A stretch of DNA of 64,000 bases. Origin: JAQUOA01 sp037443785. Its GTDB lineage: Bacteria; Bacteroidota; Ignavibacteria; UBA10030; UBA8401. The notes beneath the pieces are model-generated. The model saw only the letters and a program-made list of their open reading frames with translations, was not told where the DNA came from and ran no database searches. The DNA lies in contig JBBINR010000001.1 in the NCBI GenBank assembly GCA_037443785.1, forward strand, positions 1-64,000, read 5' to 3'. Positions 35,856 through 44,478 of this stretch are shown piece by piece (positions within the stretch are counted from its first letter, which is position 1; the number at the start of each line of letters is the position of its first letter). The position numbers and the translations under genes are program-made.

Positions 35856-38456
35856 TTGAAAAAGATATTACTATGGATCTTATCTTTAACCGTTTTGACT
35901 GCGTATTTTGCACGCGCAGGAGAATACCGTGTTACTTTGAAGGTCAAAGATGTACTGTTGACGGATTGCTTTAAACGTATTACAGAACAGACGGATGTTG
36001 CTTTTGTTTACAGCGACGAACTTGTTGCCAATCGAAAAGTGCAATGTGATTTTGAGAATTATTCGCTTGACGATGCGCTCAAAGAATTGCTCACCCCTTT
36101 AAAGCTCGAATTTAAATTCCCTAACGATCATCAATGTATCATCTTCAAAAGGGTGTTGGAAAGTTTTTTCAATCTTGAAGGAACTATCGTGGACGAAAAA
36201 ACCGGCGAAACACTGCCGTACGCGCTTGTGTCCATTGAAGAAATGAATCTCGGCGATATTGCAAACTCCAACGGACATTTTACGATTCAAAGAATTCTAT
36301 CTCAGAAATGTAGGGTGAGTGTTCAAAGGATTGGGTATCTCAAAAAATCTGTTGTCATTACACTGGACTCGAGCGCTTCAAACATAACAATCGGACTTGA
36401 GGAATCTGCTCTCAAATTCAATCCGGTCATCATCAAAGAAGAAAATTACGAACTGTTTAAAATCTCAAACACCGTCAGCAGTTTTTCATTTTCGCCGCAG
36501 GATTATTCACTGCTGCCGGTAATCGGCGATAAAGATATCTCCAGATCGCTCCAGCTAATGCCGGGCATTGCAACAAGCAATTTTGGCGCGTCGGGGTTGA
36601 ACATCCGCGGCGGAATGCCTTCGGAAAATCTCATGCTGTTCGACGGTATTCCGTTGTATCACATGAACCATTCATTCGGTTTTTTCAATGCGTTTAATCC
36701 CGATGCCGTAAAAGATATTCAGGTGAGCAAGGGAGGTTATCCGGCAAAATATGGAGGAAGGCTTTCCGGCGTTATCGAGTTCACAATCAAAAACGGCGAC
36801 TTCAATAATCCTCATGTAAGCGCGGGTGTTAATCAGATGAGCGGAAATGTATTAACGGAAATTCCATTATTTGGGAAAGGCTCGCTTGTCTTATCGGGTC
36901 GCCGTTCATTCTCGAATAATATTTTAGGTTCGCTGTACAAAAATGTTTTTAATTCGTTCAAACAAAATGTAATTCTCTACGAACCTGCCGCTCAAAGGCC
37001 TGACAACTTTTCATCCGACACGAAGCAAAATTATTTCTACGATATTATTGGAAAGGTGACACTGGTTCCCACCGATCATGACATCGTTTCGGTGAGTTAT
37101 TTTTCCGGTTTGGATAAAATTGAAACGAGCGGCAAACCGCAAAAAGTGACAACCTGGTTTACGGAAAGCTCAAATGCGAAAAATACGGGATATAGTGTTA
37201 GATGGTCTCGCCAATGGCATTCTCAATTTGTCAGCACGGTTCTTTACTCCGATTCGAAATACATGATAGACAATTCAAAGTTTTGGGATAATGATAAACC
37301 GTTGGATACCCTTGTGATTAACAGGCTGGATACACAAAATAATTTAGAGGATAAATCTGTGCGATTGGATAACCAATGGGATATTCAGTCATTGCATAAG
37401 TTCGAGTTTGGATTATCGTACAGTCAATTCTCCTCTGCATTTAATTTTGACATGCAATACACTCCGTTTAAAACGGTCGAGACCAAAAATGAGTTTCAAA
37501 TTGATCAATCGCACTTGCTTACCTGGTATGTGCAAGATACGTGGAACATCAGCAGCCGCAGCACGTCAACAGCGGGAATAAGAATCAATAAACATCAACA
37601 CACACAGTCAATCCAATACGAACCGCGCGTATCGTTCAACTATATTGCAGCGGATCATGTGATCGTGAAAGGTGCATGGGGAAAATATTATCAATACGTC
37701 ATGGAACTTGATGATTTTGCCAACCTTCTTCAGGGAAGAGTCTCTTGGATTCAGGCAAACGGCGAAGATATTACTCAATCATCGGCAGATCACTATATTC
37801 TCGGTGTGAAATTTGAAGATGCGGATATGCTTTTTGACGCAGAGATTTTTTATAAAAAACTTTACAATCTTCCCGAGACACTGCATGAATGGCAGATTAC
37901 AGAAAAATTTCATCAATCCAGTTTAACAAGTCAGAACAGCGGCAATGCAAAAGGAATTGATCTACAGGTACGCAAGAAAGTAGGGCCATTTTTTGGCTGG
38001 ATCAGTTATAGTTATTGTAAGACGATGACCGAATATTATACTAAAGGAATTTTGCTTATTTCTCCTTCCTCCAACGATAGCCCGCACAAAATGGATATCG
38101 CCGCAAATTATACTGTGGGATCGTTTACGTTCTCGGCAACATGGCAATATATTTCCGGCAGACCGTATTCGATTCCTAAACTTGAACGGAATGGAGCCGG
38201 CGCGGTCATCGGTTTTGCGGAGCCCGATGAGTACAACAGCGAAAGATTTCCTGCATCTCACGTACTCAACGCCGCAGTTTCTTATTCGTACGCAGCGGAT
38301 TCCTTCCGAATGCACGGAGGGATTTCCGTTTATAATATTTATGACAGGAAAAATATCTGGTACAGGATGGTCAATGTGAAGAATAATCAGATAGTGAATG
38401 CAGATGTTTACATGTTAGGAATTACGCCGACCTTATTTTTCGAAGTACAATTATAA
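35856..38456 (+). CDS. TonB-dependent receptor with STN signalling domain
   Basis: 866 residues from a TTG at 35856, which yields a proper signal peptide ('MKKILLWILSLTVLTAYF'); an in-frame TTG at 35817 would add 13 residues. Domains in order: STN (about 20-95), carboxypeptidase-regulatory-like beta domain (about 105-180, 'GTIVDEKTGETLPYALVSI'), plug ('SRSLQLMPGIATSNFGASGLNIRGG'-type, about 225-320) and a beta-barrel to the C-terminus. The STN domain passes the ligand signal to FecR. In many relatives this trio serves iron chelates or glycans; nothing here fixes the ligand, and no SusD partner follows. Confidence 0.92.
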   Translation: MKKILLWILSLTVLTAYFARAGEYRVTLKVKDVLLTDCFKRITEQTDVAFVYSDELVANRKVQCDFENYSLDDALKELLTPLKLEFKFPNDHQCIIFKRVLESFFNLEGTIVDEKTGETLPYALVSIEEMNLGDIANSNGHFTIQRILSQKCRVSVQRIGYLKKSVVITLDSSASNITIGLEESALKFNPVIIKEENYELFKISNTVSSFSFSPQDYSLLPVIGDKDISRSLQLMPGIATSNFGASGLNIRGGMPSENLMLFDGIPLYHMNHSFGFFNAFNPDAVKDIQVSKGGYPAKYGGRLSGVIEFTIKNGDFNNPHVSAGVNQMSGNVLTEIPLFGKGSLVLSGRRSFSNNILGSLYKNVFNSFKQNVILYEPAAQRPDNFSSDTKQNYFYDIIGKVTLVPTDHDIVSVSYFSGLDKIETSGKPQKVTTWFTESSNAKNTGYSVRWSRQWHSQFVSTVLYSDSKYMIDNSKFWDNDKPLDTLVINRLDTQNNLEDKSVRLDNQWDIQSLHKFEFGLSYSQFSSAFNFDMQYTPFKTVETKNEFQIDQSHLLTWYVQDTWNISSRSTSTAGIRINKHQHTQSIQYEPRVSFNYIAADHVIVKGAWGKYYQYVMELDDFANLLQGRVSWIQANGEDITQSSADHYILGVKFEDADMLFDAEIFYKKLYNLPETLHEWQITEKFHQSSLTSQNSGNAKGIDLQVRKKVGPFFGWISYSYCKTMTEYYTKGILLISPSSNDSPHKMDIAANYTVGSFTFSATWQYISGRPYSIPKLERNGAGAVIGFAEPDEYNSERFPASHVLNAAVSYSYAADSFRMHGGISVYNIYDRKNIWYRMVNVKNNQIVNADVYMLGITPTLFFEVQL

Positions 38457-38734
38457 AAACTCTTCTCCTTTAAAAATAATTTTTCTGCTGCTGAGATTAA
38501 TCATTGTTTAAAATCAGGTAGGTAGGTGATTTTATTCAAAGCCTGTGCGTTCCACAATCACCGCACGTTATGTATTCACTCGACTGCTTAGGGTATTCAC
38601 GGTTTCGAATTGTATTACCATAGAGAACGAAATCTTCCGATGTCAAAAAAAATGATAAGTAATTTAAGACAATCATTTTTGTAACACGTTTACTCAATTC
38701 ACTTTCACCTTAACAGTATTAAAAGGAGGTCCAC

Positions 38735-39646
38735 ATGAAACAGTTATTATTTTTTGCTGTAATGATCCTCATTGCGACATCGTCTCTTTTCGGCGGTTCG
38801 CTATCGGGAGTTGTTCGCGACGCTCAGACGCATAATCCCATCGCCGGTGTTAACGTTACCGTTCATGTCGTAAATCCGGACTCGGTGGCATTCCCTGCAA
38901 CGACCGACCAGAATGGTGCCTATTCCATTACAGGAATCATTCCGAACAACAAATTCTATGTCGCCATGACTGTCAAAGCGGGATATGTTTTTTCATATAC
39001 GCGCATCGATAATCTGGGGTCGCTCGATTTAGTGTATGACATTGATCTTACGCCTGAGTCTGCTCCTTCCGGTAATGACTCATCAATTGTTTCCGGAACG
39101 ATTATGTCCCCCGGTTCGCAAACCGGATCGCTTACCGCTGTCGCGAATGTTCAGTTGAAATTCACTTCCGGAAATCAGAACATTAACGCTGTCACAAATG
39201 CAGAGGGAAAATACACGGCAAAAGTTCCATTAAACTCCTATACGGTTTCGGTTACTGCCACAGGATATAATACAGTCACGCTGTCAGGTATTCAAGTGGG
39301 TCAAACGGGTGCAACACTAAATGCTGTTTTGAAAAATAATGTAACCGGCGTTGGTTCAGATGAAGGATCATCCGCTCCAACGAATTTTATTATCATGGAT
39401 GCATTTCCGAGTCCATTCAATCCGAGTACGACCATTCAATTTTCTCTTCCTGAACAAGGATATGCGACTGTGAGAGTGTACAACATTCTCGGCAAAGAAG
39501 TTGCACTGCTTGCAGAGGGAGAATTTACAGGTGGAACGAATCACCGTGTTACGTTTGATGCGTCAAATCTTTCAAGCGGAATTTACTTCGCACGTCTTGA
39601 ATTCAAAAGTCAGAGCGTGATGAGGAAAGTGATGCTGATGAAATAA
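38735..39646 (+). CDS. Secreted carboxypeptidase-regulatory-like protein with type IX sorting domain
   Basis: 303 residues. Signal peptide about 1-20; two carboxypeptidase-D-regulatory-like/CnaB-type modules (about 22-110 and 118-200), each starting like 'SGVVRDAQTHNPIAGVNV' or 'SGTIMSPGS'; and a C-terminal sorting domain from about residue 220 ('AFPSPFNPSTTIQFSLPE' ... 'VMRKVMLMK'). No catalytic domain, so a surface binding or adhesion protein is likely. It has an unusually strong ribosome site, AAAGGAGGT at 38722-38730. It follows the signalling trio by 278 bp and may be its target gene. Confidence 0.85.
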   Translation: MKQLLFFAVMILIATSSLFGGSLSGVVRDAQTHNPIAGVNVTVHVVNPDSVAFPATTDQNGAYSITGIIPNNKFYVAMTVKAGYVFSYTRIDNLGSLDLVYDIDLTPESAPSGNDSSIVSGTIMSPGSQTGSLTAVANVQLKFTSGNQNINAVTNAEGKYTAKVPLNSYTVSVTATGYNTVTLSGIQVGQTGATLNAVLKNNVTGVGSDEGSSAPTNFIIMDAFPSPFNPSTTIQFSLPEQGYATVRVYNILGKEVALLAEGEFTGGTNHRVTFDASNLSSGIYFARLEFKSQSVMRKVMLMK

Positions 39647-39701
39647 ACCACGTGGAAGCAAGATAATTTCTACTCAATAAAAACTGCATATAATCTCTCC
39701 T

Positions 39702-39734
39702 AACCGCCGGTTCCGTTCGGCGGTTTTATTTTTT
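39702..39734 (+). terminator. Rho-independent terminator
   Basis: AACCGCCG (39702-39709) pairs with CGGCGGTT (39718-39725), 8-nt loop, followed by TTATTTTTT. It closes the secreted-protein gene. Confidence 0.88.
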
Positions 39735-39895
39735 AAGACAATTCCTAAATTTTTTCCATTTTTTTGCTAGCATATTTGAACATAAATTCGACGCGGGGGG
39801 GGTACGCGAGAATATTTGTGATGTTTGGTAATTTACATTGTGGCGAAAATTGTATAATTTCAATCGTTAGTCGAAAATATTACAGGAGAATTATT

Positions 39896-40492
39896 ATGAA
39901 ATCTTTGTATGTCTTTTTATTTGCCTCTGTGTTAATTATAAGCTGTGGACCATCGAGACAAGTCAGCAGGATTTCTGCCGATCAAACGACCGATCTCAGC
40001 GGGAAATGGAATGACACCGATTCACGTTTGGTTGCGGAACAAATGGTGTCAAGTTTAACTTCACGTCCGTGGCTCGGTGATTATGTATCAAAGAACAGTA
40101 AAAATCCGACGGTCATTGTGGGAACGATTCGCAACCTCAGTTCGGAACACATCCAAACAGATATTTTTATCAAAGATATCGAGCGCGAATTAGTGAACAG
40201 CGGTAAAGTAACATTTGTTGCAAGCAAGGAAGAACGCAGTGAAGTTCGTGAAGAACGTCTTGACCAGCAAAGCAGCGCAGCCGAAGAGTCAGCAAAAAAA
40301 CTTGCTGCAGAACTTGGTGCGGACTATATGTTGAAGGGAAGCATTAAAGATCAAGTTGATCAAGTTGACGGCACACAAACGAAATTTTATCAGGTTGATA
40401 TGGAGTTGATTGATCTTGAATCAAATGCAAAAGTATGGATTGATACTAAAAAGATTAAAAAAGTTGTCGAGAAGAAGGGATCGTCATGGTAG
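39896..40492 (+). CDS. lpoB: LpoB-like lipoprotein (penicillin-binding protein activator family)
   Basis: 198 residues from the ATG at 39896, chosen because AGGAG lies just upstream and a lipoprotein signal with Cys17 in 'LIISCGPS' follows at once. The body ('VIVGTIRNLSSEHIQTDIF', 'ADYMLKGSIKDQVDQVDG', 'IDLESNAKVWIDTKKI') matches the LpoB family fold. In enterobacteria LpoB reaches from the outer membrane to switch on PBP1b; outside that group the family role is untested. Next to COG3014-like and LPP20-like genes, an arrangement I know from other bacteria. Confidence 0.85.
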   Translation: MKSLYVFLFASVLIISCGPSRQVSRISADQTTDLSGKWNDTDSRLVAEQMVSSLTSRPWLGDYVSKNSKNPTVIVGTIRNLSSEHIQTDIFIKDIERELVNSGKVTFVASKEERSEVREERLDQQSSAAEESAKKLAAELGADYMLKGSIKDQVDQVDGTQTKFYQVDMELIDLESNAKVWIDTKKIKKVVEKKGSSW

Positions 40493-40529
40493 GGAGATGG
40501 AAACGCAAGGATGAACGATGAGAAAAAAG

Positions 40530-40556
40530 TGTGAAGGATGAATTAAGAAGGATGAA
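40530..40556. repeat. Short copy of the intergenic repeat unit
   Basis: TGTGAAGGATGAATTAAGAA and the following GGATGAA match the purine-rich unit of the spacers at 5459-5954 and 33325. It runs right up to the start codon of the next gene, so it probably supplies its ribosome-binding region. Confidence 0.6.
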
Positions 40557-40558
40557 AT

Positions 40559-41971
40559 ATGACGGACGAAGCCATTCATCATAATATCAAAAAAAAAGTT
40601 GCGTTTTTGCTGCTGATTGTATTGGCGGCATTTTTTATTTCGTCGTGCGCAAGCTGGCAATCTCAAAAAGATCAATTCTTTGATGTGGATAAAAAGGTTG
40701 CGATGCAGGATTATTCATCGGCAGCGTCAGCCCTTACTGCTTCAAAAGATCAATACTATGCTAAAAAGGACAGGGTGCTTTTCTATTTGGATGTCGGAAT
40801 GTTAAATCATTATCAACCGAATCCAATAAAGAGCAATGAATCTTTGACACAAGCGGAAGATGCGATTGAAGAACTCTACACAAAAAGTATTTCCAAAGCC
40901 GCTGCGTCATTATTATTGAATGATAACATCCTCGATTATTCAGGCGAAGACTACGAAAATGTCTATTTGAATGTATTTAAAGCGCTCAATTATGTACAGC
41001 TCAATCAATTTGATCCTGCGTTTGTGGAGGTTCGCCGCATCAATAACAAGCTATCTGCACTGGGCGACAAATATGAAAAGATTGCAGAAGAATACAATAA
41101 ATCCGATGAGGCAAAAGCCAAATTCACTGTAGCAAAAAATCAATTCAATAATTCCGCCTTGGGTAGGTATTTGAGTATGTTGATGTACCGTGCGGATGGG
41201 AAATATGATGATGCCCGTATTGATCTCGAAGAGATCGATCGGGCGTGGGCTTCTCAAAGTCAATTGTATAATTTTCCGAAACCTGATTTTAGCAATGCGC
41301 TTGTCAAAACAGGAAAAATAAAATTAAACGTGATAAGTTTTGTGGGCAAAGCGCCGCAGCTATTTGCAAAAAATCTGACAATCCATACATTTAAGGATGC
41401 AGTGGCGATTTACATTTCGGATGGGAAAAAGGAAAAAGAGCTTGATGTGATTACGTGGCCGAAAATGACAAGTGGATATCATTTTAAATTCTCTTTGCCG
41501 TATATGGAAAAACAAGGAACGAAGGTTGCCAGAGTTTCTGTAGAATTGAATGGCCGGTCGGTATCGCAATTGCAGATGATTGAAAGCTTGGAAAATGCAG
41601 CGGAAGATACCTATAAATTGAAAGAAGGAATCACATATTTAAAGACAATCATTCGCACCGTGACAAAAGGCATTTTGAATGAAAAAGCGAATAAAGAATT
41701 AGACAAAAAAACCGGCGGTGGACTCTTCGGCGAGCTTACCCGCCTGGCAACGAGTGCCGTTGTCGATGCAAGTGAGAATGCCGATCTCCGTCTTGCTCGA
41801 TATTTTCCTGCGCGCGCCTTGGTGGGAGAAACCGATGTAGAACCAGGTTCATATCATCTTTCGATCAAGTACTATGACGCGAATGGTCAATTGTTGTTCA
41901 TCGATGATCGAGGTCAAGTTTCGGTAGCGGCAGGAGGATTAAATTTATTTCATTCTGCTTTTCTCAATTGA
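40559..41971 (+). CDS. COG3014-like lipoprotein
   Basis: 470 residues. The N-terminus is short and basic, then a hydrophobic segment and lipobox 'FFISSCAS' with Cys30. The mature part is helical with TPR-like character ('DYSSAASALTASKDQYY', 'NVFKALNYVQLNQFDPAFVEVRRINNKL' in part). This fits COG3014, an uncharacterised envelope lipoprotein family. It overlaps the LPP20-like gene's upstream region and shares its operon with LpoB. Function unknown; probably outer-membrane, facing the periplasm. Confidence 0.8.
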   Translation: MTDEAIHHNIKKKVAFLLLIVLAAFFISSCASWQSQKDQFFDVDKKVAMQDYSSAASALTASKDQYYAKKDRVLFYLDVGMLNHYQPNPIKSNESLTQAEDAIEELYTKSISKAAASLLLNDNILDYSGEDYENVYLNVFKALNYVQLNQFDPAFVEVRRINNKLSALGDKYEKIAEEYNKSDEAKAKFTVAKNQFNNSALGRYLSMLMYRADGKYDDARIDLEEIDRAWASQSQLYNFPKPDFSNALVKTGKIKLNVISFVGKAPQLFAKNLTIHTFKDAVAIYISDGKKEKELDVITWPKMTSGYHFKFSLPYMEKQGTKVARVSVELNGRSVSQLQMIESLENAAEDTYKLKEGITYLKTIIRTVTKGILNEKANKELDKKTGGGLFGELTRLATSAVVDASENADLRLARYFPARALVGETDVEPGSYHLSIKYYDANGQLLFIDDRGQVSVAAGGLNLFHSAFLN

Positions 41972-41988
41972 ACAAAGGAATTCTTCCC

Positions 41989-42990
41989 ATGAAATCTTTT
42001 CTTTTCATTATGCTGGTCGGTTCAATACTTATTGCGCAGGATAAGCCTTCGTGGGTCGATAATCCGCAATCTCAATTTAGCAATGCAAAATATATTTCTG
42101 CTGTCGGCAGCGGCGATACGCGCACATCCGCTGAAAGCGATGCCGCGGCAAAACTGACCATGATTTTCAAGTCAACAATCAAATCCGAACAAACGGTTAA
42201 TGAGCGGTATCGAGAGCTCTTTACCTCGCCGCAAAACTCTACATACGAACAGCAATCCGAAGTACATAAAAAAGCTTCTGTTTCATCGGATCAAACATTA
42301 TATAATTTCCACATTGCCGAAACATATACGGATAATCTGGGGAAAACCTATGCTGTTGCGGTGATCGAGCGCATCCCTACAGCGGAAATTTATGAAAAGA
42401 AAATATCCGAAAACGAAAAAATAATGATGACATATGTTAATCACTTCACTTCAGTTTCTGATCCCGTGGAGAAGTATGCTTCAATGAATGCCGCAGCAGT
42501 ATTCAGTTCTGTTAATGAAGGATTAAAGGGACAGCTCCTTATCATCATTCCCGGGCGAGTTCATCAATCTGCAACCGGTTATGATGATGCAAAAATTCAA
42601 CGGCTCCTTGGCGACGCAAGGAAAAATATGCCGTTTTCAGTTTCAATAAGAAATGATGACGATGGAAAGGCAGCAGCAATTCTCAAAGAAATGCTCTCCG
42701 AAATGGGATTTGTTTCTGCGGAAAAAGGAATTCTTGCGATTTCCGGAGAAATTTCTTTTGAAAAAATTGATCTTCAGCGCAAGGAACAATTCGTCCGCTG
42801 GAATTATAATTTGTCAGTCGTGAACTCTTCCGGAACCTCTCTTTGTTCACTTTCAGAAAGCGGCAGAGAAGGGCATGTGACCTACAGTGAGGCAGTTGCT
42901 CGAGGGGCCAGGACAATGAAACAAAAGATCAAAGCCAACTTCAGTAAACAGATTAATGCGTATTTTGATAAGGCAATAAAAAACCGATAA
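41989..42990 (+). CDS. LPP20-family exported protein
   Basis: 333 residues from the ATG at 41989 (AAAGGAA at 41974-41980); a TTG at 41968 overlapping the previous stop is also in frame. 'KPSWVDNP' just after the signal peptide and 'KYISAVGSGDTRTSAESDAAAKL' (cited by its start) are the hallmark of the LPP20 family. Relatives are often lipoproteins, but here the signal ends 'GSILIAQDK' without a cysteine, so it is probably soluble periplasmic. Third member of the LpoB/COG3014/LPP20 trio; function unknown. Confidence 0.82.
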   Translation: MKSFLFIMLVGSILIAQDKPSWVDNPQSQFSNAKYISAVGSGDTRTSAESDAAAKLTMIFKSTIKSEQTVNERYRELFTSPQNSTYEQQSEVHKKASVSSDQTLYNFHIAETYTDNLGKTYAVAVIERIPTAEIYEKKISENEKIMMTYVNHFTSVSDPVEKYASMNAAAVFSSVNEGLKGQLLIIIPGRVHQSATGYDDAKIQRLLGDARKNMPFSVSIRNDDDGKAAAILKEMLSEMGFVSAEKGILAISGEISFEKIDLQRKEQFVRWNYNLSVVNSSGTSLCSLSESGREGHVTYSEAVARGARTMKQKIKANFSKQINAYFDKAIKNR

Positions 42991-43011
42991 TCGATTTCAG
43001 CCCCGCTTCAG

Positions 43012-43052
43012 AAGAGAGGAAATTTTTCCTGAAAATTTTCCTCTCTTTTTTA
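43012..43052 (+). terminator. Rho-independent terminator after the lipoprotein trio
   Basis: AAGAGAGGAAA (43012-43022) pairs with TTTCCTCTCTT, with four more pairs inside after one mismatch and a CCTG loop; a run of six T follows. Confidence 0.88.
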
Positions 43053-43140
43053 TTTCGCTGCAGATAAAAATAATTTCCGTACATGTTACGTCTCGGCTTC
43101 AGTGAGAATTGACTTCACTTTGGTTTCCCATTCCAAAATA

Positions 43141-43156
43141 TAGTAATCGTTTACTA
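43141..43156. promoter_or_regulatory. Palindromic operator candidate 1
   Basis: TAGTAATCGTTTACTA is symmetric at 14 of 16 positions around a central CG, the layout of LacI/GntR-type operators. It lies 40 bp upstream of the promoter candidate of the regulator gene. Confidence 0.45.
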
Positions 43157-43195
43157 AAAACAGCTGGCGATAAAAAATTATTTCATAAAAATCAC

Positions 43196-43224
43196 TTGAC
43201 ACAAAAGGTTTTAAAAATTACTTT
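43196..43224 (+). promoter_or_regulatory. Promoter candidate of the GntR/LacI regulator
   Basis: TTGACA at 43196-43201 and TACTTT at 43219-43224, 17 bp apart. The second element also fits the Bacteroidota -7 form (TAnnTTTG) apart from its final G. Confidence 0.45.
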
Positions 43225-43226
43225 CA

Positions 43227-43241
43227 GTATACCTAGTATAC
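43227..43241. promoter_or_regulatory. Operator candidate 2 (GTATAC repeat)
   Basis: GTATAC-CTA-GTATAC lies directly after the promoter candidate and 11 bp before the regulator start codon. GT-N-N-AC halves are typical of GntR-family sites, and the position suits autorepression. Confidence 0.55.
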
Positions 43242-43252
43242 GAGGTTAAATT

Positions 43253-44341
43253 ATGCCGATAGAATTACGAAACTCAACACCGCTATATTTGCAAATTGTC
43301 GATGATATCAAATCGCAAATCGCTTCAAAAAAATTAAAATCGGGAGACAAACTTGGATCTCATTCCGAGCTGGCAGCACAGTATGGTGTAAGCATCATCA
43401 CGGTAAAAAAAGCGCTTGCGACAATGATGTATGAAGGAATCGCATTCAGCCGTGTTGGGAAAGGAACATATGTCGCGAAACCGTTACGTGCCGCAAATCA
43501 GAGAGAGCAGCAAACGATTGGACTCATTGTTCGCGACATGCGAAGCCCCTTTTTTTCCAGAATTATGCACAGTGTTGAAGAGAGTGCCTATACCTGTGGT
43601 TGTCAGGTGCTCATTTCAAACTCGTCCGGAAAGGCAGAACGTGAAGAAATTCAGATTGCCCGGGCTCGAAAGTTTGGTGTCAAAGGTCTGATTATCGCTT
43701 CAATGACCCATGATTATCAGGCGACTCCGACTATTCGTCGATTGCTTCATGAAAAATTCCCTTTTGTTATGGTGTCATATGTTGCCGATGAAAATATTCC
43801 CTTTGTGGGGACTGATCACGAACTGGGCGGATACACGGCAACAAATCATCTCATCAAATCAGGATACAAACGGATTGCATTTATCAATGGAGAAAAAGGA
43901 AATGAAGTTGGCGCATTGCGCTTGAAAGGTTATGAACGAGCGCTGAAACAACACAAAAGACAGATTGATAAAAGTCTTGTATTCCGTCTTCGTATGAGAG
44001 GAGAATGGTATGATTATCAATCCGGCTATGAGATTGGGAGCCAATATAATAAACTTGAAATGAAGCCGGATGCATTTTTTGTGTACAACGATCTCGCCGC
44101 CCTTGGATTTGAAGATGCCATTCTCGAACAAGGATTAAAAATTCCGGATGATGTTGCGATTATTGGTTTCGATGATATTGAACGGGGTCAGTATGCAACC
44201 GTTCCACTGACAACTGTTCGGCAGCCCACCGATGTGATTGGCCGGCAAGCGGTTGAAATGCTGATAAAAAAAATGGACGGCAAGAATGTTGCGGCTCGGC
44301 GAATTCTAAAGCCGGAACTCATCGTTCGTAAATCGTGCTGA
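43253..44341 (+). CDS. GntR/LacI chimeric transcriptional regulator
   Basis: 362 residues. Residues 1-75 are a GntR winged helix ('TPLYLQIVDDIKSQIAS', 'LGSHSELAAQYGVSIITVKKAL', 'GKGTYVAKP'). From about residue 85 it is a LacI/PBP1-type sugar-binding domain ('TIGLIVRDMRSPFFSRIM', 'NDLAALGFEDAI', 'IIGFDDIERGQY', 'TTVRQPTDVIGRQAVEML'). This is the AraR architecture. It heads the uronate locus and so probably responds to a sugar or uronate; the operators next to it suggest autoregulation. The effector is not known. Confidence 0.92.
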   Translation: MPIELRNSTPLYLQIVDDIKSQIASKKLKSGDKLGSHSELAAQYGVSIITVKKALATMMYEGIAFSRVGKGTYVAKPLRAANQREQQTIGLIVRDMRSPFFSRIMHSVEESAYTCGCQVLISNSSGKAEREEIQIARARKFGVKGLIIASMTHDYQATPTIRRLLHEKFPFVMVSYVADENIPFVGTDHELGGYTATNHLIKSGYKRIAFINGEKGNEVGALRLKGYERALKQHKRQIDKSLVFRLRMRGEWYDYQSGYEIGSQYNKLEMKPDAFFVYNDLAALGFEDAILEQGLKIPDDVAIIGFDDIERGQYATVPLTTVRQPTDVIGRQAVEMLIKKMDGKNVAARRILKPELIVRKSC

Positions 44342-44478
44342 AGAAGCTAAAACCGTTGCACAATAAAACCCTGCCCGGAAAGTAAAAAGTATTTGTCGGG
44401 TTGATGAAAATACGGATGAAGAATCAAAGCTCAAGGAAGCAGTCATATTAATATAGTCCAAATCGGGAGTATGATGTT

